From contig NZ_FUXI01000014.1 of the NCBI RefSeq assembly GCF_900167335.1, forward strand, positions 1 to 64,000: DNA of 64,000 bases, read 5' to 3'. Under the pieces are notes generated by a model. That model saw nothing but the letters and a program-made list of their open reading frames with translations. It ran no database searches and was not told the DNA's origin. Of the stretch, positions 16,556-25,107 are shown in pieces. The position numbers and the translations under genes were made by a program. The first letter of the stretch is position 1, and the number at the start of each line of letters is the position of its first letter. The stretch is from Pilibacter termitis (GTDB lineage Bacteria > Bacillota > Bacilli > Lactobacillales > Streptococcaceae).

Positions 16556-18490
16556 CTATTCCAATTCTTCTAGCTCCAAGCTCAAGCTCGCCCATTCTTC
16601 CATTAATTCATCTAATTTCTCTTGAGTTTCTTTCATGTTCTTATCGCTTTTTGTCAATTTTTCAAGATTGTTTTCATAACTTGCTTGCTCGAGTTCTTCT
16701 TGTATTTTCGATAGGCTATCTTCTTTCTCAGACATTTCTTGTTCAATTTGTTCAATTTTCCTTGTCAATGCACGTAGTTGCCTTTGACTCTCTTTTGATT
16801 GTTGATAATTTTGCTTGGCAATGCTTTGGTTGCCTTCTACTTGTGGCATTTCTCCATTTTCCATTTGCTCAAGAGCTAAAATTGCCTCTTCTTCTTCTTT
16901 TTTCTCCAAATAATAATCGTAATCACCAAGGTACACTTTCGTCCCTTTTTCAGAAAGCTCGATGATTTTTGTCGCTATGCGGTTGATAAAATAACGGTCG
17001 TGACTGACAAAAAGTAGCGTTCCTGCATAGTCAATCAACGCATTTTCCAGCACTTCCTTGTTGTCAATATCCAAATGGTTGGTTGGCTCATCTAGCACTA
17101 AGAAATTCTCGTGATTCATGGATAATTTTGCCAGTGCCACACGTGCTTTTTCACCACCAGAAAGAAGCGGAATGGTTTTCTCAACGTCCTCGCCACTAAA
17201 CAAAAAGCCACCTAGCACATTGCGAATGTCCTTTTCAGGCGTTGTTGCGTGTTCATCCCAAAGCTCACGCAATACCGTTTTATTACTTGTCAAATTCGCT
17301 TGCTCTTGGTCGTAGTAACCAATTGAAACGCCCGCACCTAGACGAATTTCCCCTTTTATCAAAGGAAGTTTGTCAACAATCGACTTTAGAAGAGTAGATT
17401 TGCCAATTCCGTTGGGTCCGACAAGTGCAATTGCCTCCGTCCTGCGAATGTCAAGGTCAATCGGCTCGGATAAAATTTCTCCGTCATAGCCTACCGCACC
17501 ATTTTCCAATTGCAACACCACATTGCCAGAAGGTTTTTCGATTTGAAAACCAAAATGAACACTTTTTTCGTCGCCAAGTGGTTTTTCCATGCGTTCCATT
17601 TTCTCCAATTGTTTGCGACGACTCTGAGCTCGTTTGGTCGTTGAGGCACGCACCAAATTTCTAGCAACAAAATCCTCTAGTTTTGCAATTTCACTTTGTT
17701 GCTTTTCATATTCTTTTAACTCACTTTGGAGCAATTCCTCTTTTAATTCTAGGTATTTTGAATAATTCCCTGTAAATTTCCTAAGTTTTCTACGTGAAAG
17801 CTCTAGTGTTTCCGTTGCCACCTTGTCCAAAAAATAGCGGTCATGGCTCACAATCAGCAATGCCCCACGATAGTTTTGTAAATATCCCTCTAGCCAGCTT
17901 AGCGTTTCAATATCCAAGTGGTTGGTCGGCTCGTCCAATATCAGCACTTCTGGCTTTTGTAAAAGCAATTTCGCCAGTGCCAAACGTGTCCGTTGCCCTC
18001 CAGAAAGCTCGGAAATTTTGCGGTCATAAAAGCTCTCGTCAAACTGAAAACCATGCAAAACGCTCCGTGTTTCACTTTCATAACCATAGCCATTTTGTTC
18101 TTTAAAATCATGTTGCAGGCGGTCATATTCGCTCAAAATACTTTCCATATTTTCTGCACCACTTGCAATTTCACCCTCGAGATAACGCATTCTCTGCTCC
18201 ATTTCTTGCAAATGAGCAAACGCCTTGAGCATTTCTTGATAGACCACTTCCTCACTTTCAAGTCCGGTATTTTGTGCCAAGTAGCCAATCGAAATCCCAC
18301 GTTTTTGCGTAATTTCCCCTTTATCTGCCATTTCCTTGCCACAAATAATTTTCAATAACGTACTTTTCCCCGCACCGTTTCGCCCAACAAGTGCCAACCG
18401 TGAAGTATCTTGAATTTCCAATTGAATATTTTCAAATAAAACCTCGCTACCAAAATAACGAGCGATATTGTTTGCTGATAATAGAATCAT
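16556..18490 (-). CDS. ABC-F family ribosome-associated ATPase
   Basis: A 644-residue protein with two ATP-binding cassettes and no membrane domain. Cassette 1 has GRNGAGKSTLLK, LSGGQRTRLALAKLL and VLILDEPTNHLD. Cassette 2 has GPNGIGKSTLLKS, LSGGEKARVALAKL and FLVLDEPTNHLDID. A charged linker with SELKEYEKQQSEIAKLEDFVARNLVRASTTKRAQSRRKQLEKME lies between them, and a coiled-coil C-terminal tail follows (about residues 550-640). The start at 18490 (MILLSANNIARYFG) follows an AAAGGAC site. Proteins of this kind (YdiF/YheS-like) act on the ribosome E site. Whether it is a housekeeping factor or an antibiotic-protection one cannot be told from sequence. Confidence 0.88.
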   Translation of the reverse strand: MILLSANNIARYFGSEVLFENIQLEIQDTSRLALVGRNGAGKSTLLKIICGKEMADKGEITQKRGISIGYLAQNTGLESEEVVYQEMLKAFAHLQEMEQRMRYLEGEIASGAENMESILSEYDRLQHDFKEQNGYGYESETRSVLHGFQFDESFYDRKISELSGGQRTRLALAKLLLQKPEVLILDEPTNHLDIETLSWLEGYLQNYRGALLIVSHDRYFLDKVATETLELSRRKLRKFTGNYSKYLELKEELLQSELKEYEKQQSEIAKLEDFVARNLVRASTTKRAQSRRKQLEKMERMEKPLGDEKSVHFGFQIEKPSGNVVLQLENGAVGYDGEILSEPIDLDIRRTEAIALVGPNGIGKSTLLKSIVDKLPLIKGEIRLGAGVSIGYYDQEQANLTSNKTVLRELWDEHATTPEKDIRNVLGGFLFSGEDVEKTIPLLSGGEKARVALAKLSMNHENFLVLDEPTNHLDIDNKEVLENALIDYAGTLLFVSHDRYFINRIATKIIELSEKGTKVYLGDYDYYLEKKEEEEAILALEQMENGEMPQVEGNQSIAKQNYQQSKESQRQLRALTRKIEQIEQEMSEKEDSLSKIQEELEQASYENNLEKLTKSDKNMKETQEKLDELMEEWASLSLELEELE

Positions 18491-18712
18491 TGTTTTTTTT
18501 CGTCCTTTGTCTAATATTAAGCTCTCTATAATATAATACATAATTTTTAAGAAACAAAGTGTTTTTGTGGATTTCTTGATTTTTTTATTTGAAAAGTCAT
18601 CTCAGCTTGCGTTTGTCTTTTTTCCAAAAAGCTAAATTTTTTCAAATTCAAAACGGAAAGTTTAAGCGATATACTTTTTCCATAGAGATAGCTAGAAGAA
18701 GGAGAGTTCAAA

Positions 18713-18853
18713 ATGAAAACAACAAAAGATACAAAAAAGGTACTAAAAAGATAACAGTTAGAAACGCGTATTGTTGGATTGTTTATTGGGGCAAATATTG
18801 TAGCGACAGTTTTACTTTTGGTGTTTTCATTTCTAAAAGCCTCCTCATTCTAA
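18713..18853 (+). pseudogene. Small single-span membrane protein gene interrupted by an in-frame TAA
   Basis: After the ribosome site AGAAGGAGAG, ATG at 18713 reads MKTTKDTKKVLKR, then TAA (18752-18754). The same frame then continues QLETRIVGLFIGANIVATVLLLVFSFLKASSF to a TAA at 18851-18853. The whole would be a 46-residue protein with a basic N-terminus and one membrane helix, a common small-protein layout. A single C-to-T change (CAA to TAA) would explain the break. It may be a decayed gene, a sequencing error, or just a 13-codon ORF. It is followed directly by a terminator, which supports a real transcription unit. Confidence 0.45.
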
Positions 18854-18873
18854 GCACTCTATTGATACCCTAC

Positions 18874-18922
18874 AAGAAAGCACATGGAACTTACCTCACT
18901 TCAGCCATGTGCTTTCTTTTAT
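18874..18922 (+). terminator. Intrinsic terminator
   Basis: AAGAAAGCACATGG (18874-18887) pairs with CCATGTGCTTTCTT (18905-18918) around a 17-nt loop, followed by TTATTTATG. It overlaps the 3' end of the convergent Mga-like gene. Confidence 0.82.
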
Positions 18923-20433
18923 TTATGTTGATGCCTCAAAAATTTGTTCACCTTAATTTCATTAATCAAATCGTACAAAATCAAATAATCCTCGTTTGTT
19001 GGAGGGTTGAGCCAATTTACTAAAATCGTAGGTTTATCGGTTACCACCAAGTAATCGGTCAAACAAATATCTGCCTTTTCTATATCATCTGTAAAAATGA
19101 AGTTGTCGTATTTCTTTTGATTTAAAAAACTTTTCGTATGCGTCACACGTGTACTGTTTTGAAAATCAATCATAAAATAGACTTCAGGCAAAATATCCTT
19201 TGTTGGCAAGGTTTCTAAAAATACATAAAAATAATCTTGAAACAAAAAATTGCTGAGCTGAAGATAGTCACCCTCGGCTTGTGAAAAATTTTTCGCCATT
19301 TTGTCAACCACTTTTGCTGTAAATGCAATTACAACGGGGAAATTTAACATTCTCATATTTTCTGCAATATAGTAATGTGGCGAGTACAGATAAAGCAATC
19401 GCAAGTTGATAGCAAATAACCTACGTTTTAACCGTCTGCGAATACGTGAGGGAAGTCGTTTTTCAAAGAAATCTACATAGCACTCCTCCCATATTTCCAC
19501 AATTTGCGAAAGTTGTTTCCGTCTTTCCCATGAAAAATTATGAAATTTGTTATCTTTCGGGTTAAATCCCATCATATAGAGGTAAAGCAAAACGGATTGT
19601 GCCTCAGATTTCATACAGTCTTCTGGCACTTCCACTTTTTTTCCTGTCTCGTCTGTAAACGTGGCACAATGTTTTTTTAAGTGCTGCAAAATAAGCCCGA
19701 AAAGCCGGTCGCTCTCCAATTTTTCCTCTTCCAACATTGCCAATTTATTTTTAGAATGAAGTAGAAAATGCCCGTGAGTCATGCGGTGTTGCGTGATATA
19801 GTACGCATAACAGAACGTAAGCGTTTGACTTTTCCGAAACGGCTCTTTCAAAAAAGGGGAGATTATAGCAATCAACTCCATTGCCTCGTCTTCAAGCTCT
19901 TGCTCATAAAGATAATTGACGTTGCTAAAATACTGGTGAAATAAATCGTAAAAAAACGTGCGAATCATTCGCTCGTCGCCAACAATGTGAAAATTTTTAT
20001 CAATTTCAAAATCGTAGTCGCTAAACGCTTTGTCCAACTTCTTTTTCATGGAAAATGCCGTTTCGATATTGAGGTATTCTTCGTCTGAAAATTGCTGATA
20101 GCTTTTCAAATTCTCATCAAAACAGCGTTTTAACAGCACATAATTTTTCGCCTCCTCTAAGTAAAAATTCCGCAGTTCAAGCAGGTTGATTTTTTTACTT
20201 TGTGGAATGAAAATGCTCTTGCCGTCCAATGTAAAAGAAAGGGGGATTTCTTCTTTTAGCCCGAATGACTCAATGTCGTACAAAAGTGCCTCAATCGTTT
20301 TTTTGATGATATAGGCAGACGAAGAAAATTTCCGTTGCAGTGAGGATAGCGTAAAAATCGGCTGTCGTCGGCTTTCCATTAGCTCCAAAATCTTGATTTT
20401 CAGCACATCTTGCTTGTCAAATAGAAAATACAT
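18919..20433 (-). CDS. Mga-family helix-turn-helix regulator
   Basis: A 504-residue protein with an N-terminal Mga-type HTH (KIKILELMESRRQPIFTLSSLQRKFSSSAYIIKKTIEALLYDI, about residues 10-55). A second helical DNA-binding region and a PRD-like middle follow, then a C-terminal EIIB-like fold (FMIDFQN... DICLTDYLVVTD). Such proteins switch on surface-protein or virulence-type genes in streptococci and enterococci. Start 20433 follows GAGGAGGTGAATGTC; the longer frame adds 32 residues without a site. It is divergent from the sortase gene, which may be a target, but no operator is apparent. Confidence 0.78.
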   Translation of the reverse strand: MYFLFDKQDVLKIKILELMESRRQPIFTLSSLQRKFSSSAYIIKKTIEALLYDIESFGLKEEIPLSFTLDGKSIFIPQSKKINLLELRNFYLEEAKNYVLLKRCFDENLKSYQQFSDEEYLNIETAFSMKKKLDKAFSDYDFEIDKNFHIVGDERMIRTFFYDLFHQYFSNVNYLYEQELEDEAMELIAIISPFLKEPFRKSQTLTFCYAYYITQHRMTHGHFLLHSKNKLAMLEEEKLESDRLFGLILQHLKKHCATFTDETGKKVEVPEDCMKSEAQSVLLYLYMMGFNPKDNKFHNFSWERRKQLSQIVEIWEECYVDFFEKRLPSRIRRRLKRRLFAINLRLLYLYSPHYYIAENMRMLNFPVVIAFTAKVVDKMAKNFSQAEGDYLQLSNFLFQDYFYVFLETLPTKDILPEVYFMIDFQNSTRVTHTKSFLNQKKYDNFIFTDDIEKADICLTDYLVVTDKPTILVNWLNPPTNEDYLILYDLINEIKVNKFLRHQHK

Positions 20434-20638
20434 GACATTCACCTCCTCGTGTTTTTTCTCTACCTTTATTATAAACGCTTTCTTTTGCTTTTTAAAATGA
20501 AACCGAGCGATTTTTGTTTGATTTTCCATTTGTTAAAAAAAAACAAAAGCAAAAATTTGCTAGAGATTCTATACTGTTTAATGGAGATTATTTTTAGAGG
20601 AAATTTTTATCGTTTCCCACAAGAAAGGGCGGAAGAAA

Positions 20639-21379
20639 ATGAGTTTTCGTTTGAAGAAGAAGAGTAGACATATTCGCAAAAAAGATTTCACATTCCTTAC
20701 ATTATTAAATGCTCGTTTTCTTTTGCTCGGGATTTTCCTTTTGGCAATTGGTTTTTGGATAGAATATTTGATTACTTTTGAGGGAGAGAATCAAATCACA
20801 TTTGCAGAGGGACAAGCATTGGTTGCTTTGCAAAATGGGGAGGAGAACAAAAACTTGAATAGTCTTCAGCAACAAATTGTTACAAAAAACGGCGGAATAA
20901 AGAATGAAATTCTTAGAAGAGATACGATTTATTATTCTGACAAAGCCATTCCGTTTAAAGAGGCAAATAACGGGAATGGGCAAGAAATTATTGACAATGA
21001 GCCAGACACTGTCGCATCAACGTGGGGGAGAGCCAACCATTTTTCTGGCACGGATAATCAAAACACCTATTTTATCGGACATCACATGGGAGCGTTCGAC
21101 CCATTTGTCGAGGCGAGATTGGACGATAAAATAACAGTAACAGATGACAAAGGAGTCGCCTACACCTATGTCATCGACAAAATTTCCATTGTCAACGAGC
21201 TTGGTATCGAAGAAAAAACAGGCGTTCGAATTTTTAGCGAGTATATACTAAAGGGGAACGAAGAACGCATAACATTACAAACGTGTCTGAGCGATACCAA
21301 AAGAAAAATCTGCTCAGCGAAACTTTGGAAATTCGGAGGAGAAAAACAAACAACTTCCGCCATTCATTTTGGGAGATGA
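20639..21379 (+). CDS. Sortase
   Basis: A 246-residue membrane-anchored cysteine transpeptidase that attaches LPXTG-type proteins to the cell wall. It has an N-terminal anchor (residues about 20-46), the catalytic His in FIGHHMG (H148), and Cys in ITLQTC (C216). The partner Arg normally lies about a dozen residues after the Cys; here the only candidate is R222 in SDTKRKIC, so this is an unusual spacing. The overall order fits a class A-like sortase. The only LPXTG substrate in the window is the adhesin at 36491. A terminator separates the gene from the CRISPR array. Confidence 0.82.
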   Translation: MSFRLKKKSRHIRKKDFTFLTLLNARFLLLGIFLLAIGFWIEYLITFEGENQITFAEGQALVALQNGEENKNLNSLQQQIVTKNGGIKNEILRRDTIYYSDKAIPFKEANNGNGQEIIDNEPDTVASTWGRANHFSGTDNQNTYFIGHHMGAFDPFVEARLDDKITVTDDKGVAYTYVIDKISIVNELGIEEKTGVRIFSEYILKGNEERITLQTCLSDTKRKICSAKLWKFGGEKQTTSAIHFGR

Positions 21380-21450
21380 ATGGCGGAGGTTGTTTTTTTG
21401 GGTTGAAAAAGAAAGATTCACTTTATTTTCAGAATATTTCGTTTTTTATA

Positions 21451-21487
21451 AAATGCTATCACCTTTTTTGAGGGATAGCATTTTTTT
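21451..21487. terminator. Terminator shared by sortase gene and CRISPR array
   Basis: AAATGCTATC (21451-21460) pairs with GATAGCATTT (21474-21483), followed by a T7 run that runs into the outermost repeat. On the minus strand the stem is followed by TTTATAAAAAAC, so it may also end the pre-crRNA. Confidence 0.8.
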
Positions 21488-22297
21488 GTCCCCTCTCGGG
21501 GTTTAAGGGTTCTGAACGGAAGGAAATGTCATTAACCGTTATAAACCAAAAGCGTTTCCGTCCCCTCTCGGGGGTTAAGGGTTCTGAACTGGAAAAGTAC
21601 GAGATGTACGTTGAGGTCAACTTGTTTCCGTCCCCTCTCGGGGTTTAAGGGTTCTTAACCCAGTGAATTGGCTCGGTGGTGAATGATTATGAGTTGTTTC
21701 CGTCCCCTCTCGGGGTTTAAGGGTTCTTAACGGTGATGACGAAATGACTCAAGAAGTAATTTCAGACTGTTTCCGTCCCCTCTCGGGGTTTAAGGGTTCT
21801 TAACATATATATAGCAATGGTACATTATAATGATTAAGGTTTCCGTCCCCTCTCGGGGTTTAAGGGTTCTTAACTCAACGCAAGCATATTGACGTTGAAA
21901 AGAAAGCTAGTTTCCGTCCCCTCTCGGGGTTTAAGGGTTCTTAACATAAAGAAAAACGCAACTGTATATGAAGTGATAAAGTTTCCGTCCCCTCTCGGGG
22001 TTTAAGGGTTCTTAACTATGTAAAGAAGTAGCTGAAATAAAAGGCGTAAATGTTTCCGTCCCCTCTCGGGGTTTAAGGGTTCTTAACAAGGGTTGTCAAA
22101 CGTCTGTAAAGTCATGCATACGTTTCCGTCCCCTCTCGGGGTTTAAGGGTTCTTAACGTAACCAACTACGCTTAACGAAACACCTACAGGGGTTTCCGTC
22201 CCCTCTCGGGGTTTAAGGGTTCTTAACGAAAGAGAAAACTCAAACGTTATTGCCAGTTACCGTTTCCGTCCCCTCTCGGGGTTTAAGGGTTCTTAAC
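21482..22297 (-). CRISPR. Type III-A CRISPR array, 12 repeats and 11 spacers
   Basis: 36-bp repeats start at 21482 (degenerate), 21554, 21624, 21696, 21769, 21839, 21910, 21981, 22052, 22122, 22192 and 22262. Spacers are 34-37 bp. On the minus strand every intact repeat ends in GAGAGGGGACGGAAAC, giving an 8-nt crRNA handle ACGGAAAC like that of Streptococcus thermophilus Csm. The repeats at 21482 and 21554 carry point changes (TTCTGAAC for TTCTTAAC, plus others), as expected for the leader-distal end. The leader therefore lies at 22298-22408 beside cas2, and the newest spacer is the rightmost one. Part of the repeat (CCCCTCTCGGGG) is a short palindrome. Confidence 0.98.
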
Positions 22298-22408
22298 CCA
22301 CATTTTGTGGGTGTGGAAAATGACACACAATATATTGTGTCCTCCACCAAACCTCTCTTTATTTTACCATAAAAAACGAGAGAAGTAACTTACTTTTTGC
22401 AAAAAAAA
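22298..22408 (-). promoter_or_regulatory. CRISPR leader with pre-crRNA promoter and two palindromes
   Basis: This lies between the cas2 stop and the first repeat. Minus strand: -10 TAAAAT (22361-22366) with a poor -35 (TTACTT/GTTACT) 16-17 bp upstream. The perfect 16-bp palindrome ACACAATATATTGTGT lies at 22325-22340. The hairpin CCCACA/TGTGGG (22297-22311) abuts the first repeat and uses its last base. Both could be integration-anchoring or architectural sites. Confidence 0.7.
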
Positions 22409-22735
22409 TTAAAAAATCATCACCCCATCATTGACTTCTGGATTTTGTGTTTCGCCAAATCGTACAATGGATTTCGTTGTCAGACGAAATAAGACGATAT
22501 TGTCTCCCTCATGTTTCATATAAAATTCCTGCATTTCTCTTTTTAACCGTTGAAACGTCTGCTCGTCACTTCGACCCTCAAAACAAGATTTTTGAACACG
22601 CACACCGTAACCCTCTAAAATTTTAGAAAGTTTTACTCGCCTTTTATTACTTACAATGTCGTAAATCAATAACCAATGTGTTGGCTTTTTATTGGCAAGG
22701 AAAATCTCGTTTTCATCTAAATTAAACAACCTCAT
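22409..22735 (-). CDS. cas2: CRISPR adaptation protein Cas2
   Basis: A 108-residue Cas2 with THWLLIYDIVSNKRRVKLSKILEGYGVRVQKSCFEG, the ferredoxin-like start with the conserved Asp in IYDI, followed by the typical beta4 end VRFGETQNPEV. It forms the Cas1-Cas2 integrase that inserts spacers. Start 22735 follows GGGGAGGGCAAAG and overlaps cas1 by 14 nt; the longer frame is unlikely. Its stop lies 111 bp from the array, with the leader in between. Confidence 0.92.
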   Translation of the reverse strand: MRLFNLDENEIFLANKKPTHWLLIYDIVSNKRRVKLSKILEGYGVRVQKSCFEGRSDEQTFQRLKREMQEFYMKHEGDNIVLFRLTTKSIVRFGETQNPEVNDGVMIF

Positions 22736-23738
22736 CTTTGCCCTCCCCAATCGTATGAAACAACTCCACATCTTTTTCCTCAAACGATCGCTTTAACGCA
22801 TTGACTTGCTGATCAACAGCATAGAAAAAATCATACCGTTTTTTATCTGAAAACAAATAAGGATGTGCCTCGTTCATTCTTTGCGAAAGTCTTTGCAAAA
22901 ATACTGTTCTCAAGCGGTTTTCAAGATAAATCCCGCCATTTTCATTCACCGTATAATCCTCTTTCGTGATTACCTCCTCACGCAAAAGTCTCATGACCAC
23001 ATCATCTACGAGAATACTTCGCCACTCCTCCATTAAATCACTCGCCAAACTTGCATGAGCAGGCTTATCTTGATGTACTATGCCAAAACTCGGGAGCAAA
23101 CCGTGACGACGAATCGCTCCAACGAGATATTTATACAAATTGGCATAGCCAAAAGAAATGAACGCATTGAATAAATCTTTAGGCGGACGTTTACTTCTCC
23201 CTTTGAAACGAAATTCATTTGGCACAAGAAACCCCAGATAATAAAAGTAGCTTTTCGCACATTTTCCCTCAAACCCAAGCACTTCAGAAATGGTTTTCGC
23301 CTCTTCAATTTGCACAAGCGACTGCTCGAACACTTGAAAATCTTCCTCATCTAAGAGACCGTCTTCATTGTAGGACAGCAACAACTCTTTAGAGTGACGA
23401 ATTTTTGCAGAAATAATTTTCTTGCTCATCGCCAAACAGTAATAAAAATCATCTGTCGCTCTTGCTTGATGACGTTGTGCAACACTATTGTCCTTATAAC
23501 TACTCTCTACATGAGCCAAATATCCTCCGCTTTTCGAAAAGAAATAAACCTCAATTCCCTCTTTGCTCAACGACTTCAACAACTGCGTTGAGAGTTGAAC
23601 ATTGCCAAAAACACTGATTGAGTCAATCATACCCATTGCCACTTCTTGGACTTCCTCGCCTAAAAGCGTTGTCAAAACGATACTTGTTTCTCTTTTTCTT
23701 AATTTGTATTGGTCGGTGATTAGTAGGATTTCTTTCAT
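22722..23738 (-). CDS. cas1: CRISPR integrase Cas1
   Basis: A 338-residue Cas1, the metal-dependent integrase of spacer acquisition. It has an N-terminal beta domain (LLITDQYKLRKRETSIVLTT...SISVFGNVQLSTQLL). The helical catalytic domain contains SFGYANLYKYLVGAIRRHGLLPSFGIVHQDKPAHASLASDLMEEWRSILVDD, with the conserved Glu, His and Asp/Glu metal ligands. It is preceded by a terminator after csm6, so adaptation genes seem to be a separate unit from the interference operon. This order (cas1-cas2 beside the array, after csm6) differs from S. thermophilus, where they come first. Confidence 0.95.
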   Translation of the reverse strand: MKEILLITDQYKLRKRETSIVLTTLLGEEVQEVAMGMIDSISVFGNVQLSTQLLKSLSKEGIEVYFFSKSGGYLAHVESSYKDNSVAQRHQARATDDFYYCLAMSKKIISAKIRHSKELLLSYNEDGLLDEEDFQVFEQSLVQIEEAKTISEVLGFEGKCAKSYFYYLGFLVPNEFRFKGRSKRPPKDLFNAFISFGYANLYKYLVGAIRRHGLLPSFGIVHQDKPAHASLASDLMEEWRSILVDDVVMRLLREEVITKEDYTVNENGGIYLENRLRTVFLQRLSQRMNEAHPYLFSDKKRYDFFYAVDQQVNALKRSFEEKDVELFHTIGEGKDEVV

Positions 23739-23790
23739 AGACTTTTACCCCCAATGAAAAATTTAAATGAATAAATCTTATAGTTTCACT

Positions 23791-23837
23791 ATTAAAAAGA
23801 AGTGATTTCTGAAAAGTATATTCTCAAGAAATCACCT
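23791..23837 (-). terminator. Terminator at the end of the csm operon
   Basis: Minus-strand stem AGGTGATTTCT/AGAAATCACTT (23827-23837 with 23800-23810, one G-U pair), followed by CTTTTTAAT (23791-23799). It separates csm6 from cas1. Confidence 0.78.
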
Positions 23838-23847
23838 CAATAACACA

Positions 23848-25107
23848 TTAATGATTATCTTCTAGCCTTTCTAACAATAATTTATTTTGATCATCGTAGT
23901 AATTTAAATATTTCTCATCTAGCTTGAAAACCACTAATAGTAATTCTCTACAAGCCTTTACCGCTCCATTTACATTCTTCAAATTCTTCTTATCAAAACC
24001 ATCCAATCTGTGTGCAACATTATTACGAAGACCATTAATTTGTTGAATCTTGTTTAACTTCTTTCTATTCGAGTCTTCAGGATATAAAAATTTTAAAATA
24101 TTCATGTATATTGGCAAACTCAATATTGTACTTTCCCGAAATTCTTCATACCCTTTTTCCCTCGACATTCTATCAAGATTTTCCTTAATTTTAGGAAAAT
24201 CTTGAACGTTAAGATAAGGCTTATCTTCTTTCACTATAATCAAATTAGATTGTTCCTCATTAAAAAAACATTCTAAAACAAACTCCGCAAAACTCTTTAC
24301 TCGAATTAACACTTCTGCAACTTCGCCACGCTTATGCTTCAAATCAATTAACAGATAAGCATTCAAAGATTTTTTTATCTCCTCTGGAAATTTCATCTTT
24401 TTAATTTTTTCCGGAATGGACTGCGTTTGAATATCGTTTTTTAGACATTCCAACTCTTTCAATAATATTTTTCTCGCTGGTATTCCTTTTTCTTTGTGTA
24501 TTAACTGATAGGCAGCACAATAATCATACTCCTCAATAAATTGTCGTAACTTCCTCTTTAAAAGAGCTTGAGAAAAGTTCACTCCCTCATCTTCTACACA
24601 ACGATTCTCAAAATCTCCTTGATTATCAAGATTCGTTTCAATTAAATCTTGAATATCCTCTTTATTATCATGTCCAACACCCTCATTTGAGTTTTTGACA
24701 GGAGTTGCCACTTGAATCGCTTGTGTGTTCATCTCCTCAATTCGATTGATTGCAAACATTGCACTAATCACTTGAGGCGTTGCACTTGAAAGGTTCAGCA
24801 AAATCTCAACATCTTCTGAAAACGTCTGTCTATATTTTGTAACTATACTCGAAATTTGTTCAAACATTTTATCAAATAGAAAAACTTCACTGTTTTTCAA
24901 TACATGTTCTTCTTGCAATATTTCTGGTTGATAATGAGCAATCCCATTCAGAGCTTTTACAACATTCTCATGTTTCGCTAGTGAACGCTCACTATGAATA
25001 AGAATAATTTTCTCTGGACGATAAACTCTCGCAATATGAAGAATTCCACCATCATGCAAATTACGGATTGGATCTGTATCTCCTACACAAGTGATTAAGC
25101 ATCTCAT
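23848..25107 (-). CDS. csm6: Csm6, CARF-HEPN cyclic-oligoadenylate-activated ribonuclease
   Basis: A 419-residue accessory RNase of type III-A systems. The N-terminal CARF domain opens MRCLITCVGDTDPIRNLHDGGILHIARVYRPEKIILIHSE and has the NLSSATPQVISAM ligand region. The C-terminal HEPN domain has the R-X4-H motif RNNVAH (R361, H366). It would be turned on by cyclic oligoadenylate made by the Csm1 Palm domain and cut RNA without sequence choice. The start overlaps the csm5 stop by 4 nt. No separate ring nuclease gene is seen, so self-limiting CARF activity would have to end the signal. Confidence 0.93.
   Translation of the reverse strand: MRCLITCVGDTDPIRNLHDGGILHIARVYRPEKIILIHSERSLAKHENVVKALNGIAHYQPEILQEEHVLKNSEVFLFDKMFEQISSIVTKYRQTFSEDVEILLNLSSATPQVISAMFAINRIEEMNTQAIQVATPVKNSNEGVGHDNKEDIQDLIETNLDNQGDFENRCVEDEGVNFSQALLKRKLRQFIEEYDYCAAYQLIHKEKGIPARKILLKELECLKNDIQTQSIPEKIKKMKFPEEIKKSLNAYLLIDLKHKRGEVAEVLIRVKSFAEFVLECFFNEEQSNLIIVKEDKPYLNVQDFPKIKENLDRMSREKGYEEFRESTILSLPIYMNILKFLYPEDSNRKKLNKIQQINGLRNNVAHRLDGFDKKNLKNVNGAVKACRELLLVVFKLDEKYLNYYDDQNKLLLERLEDNH

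Noticed and set aside
18589-19023. 144-residue plus-strand frame overlapping the small membrane peptide and the Mga gene end
   Set aside because: No ribosome site; it runs through a terminator hairpin and into the antisense of a real gene.
21238-21250. GTATATAC core inside the sortase gene as a third GntR operator
   Set aside because: It is inside coding sequence (Tyr-Ile-Leu codons), without palindromic flanks or a promoter; a chance match.
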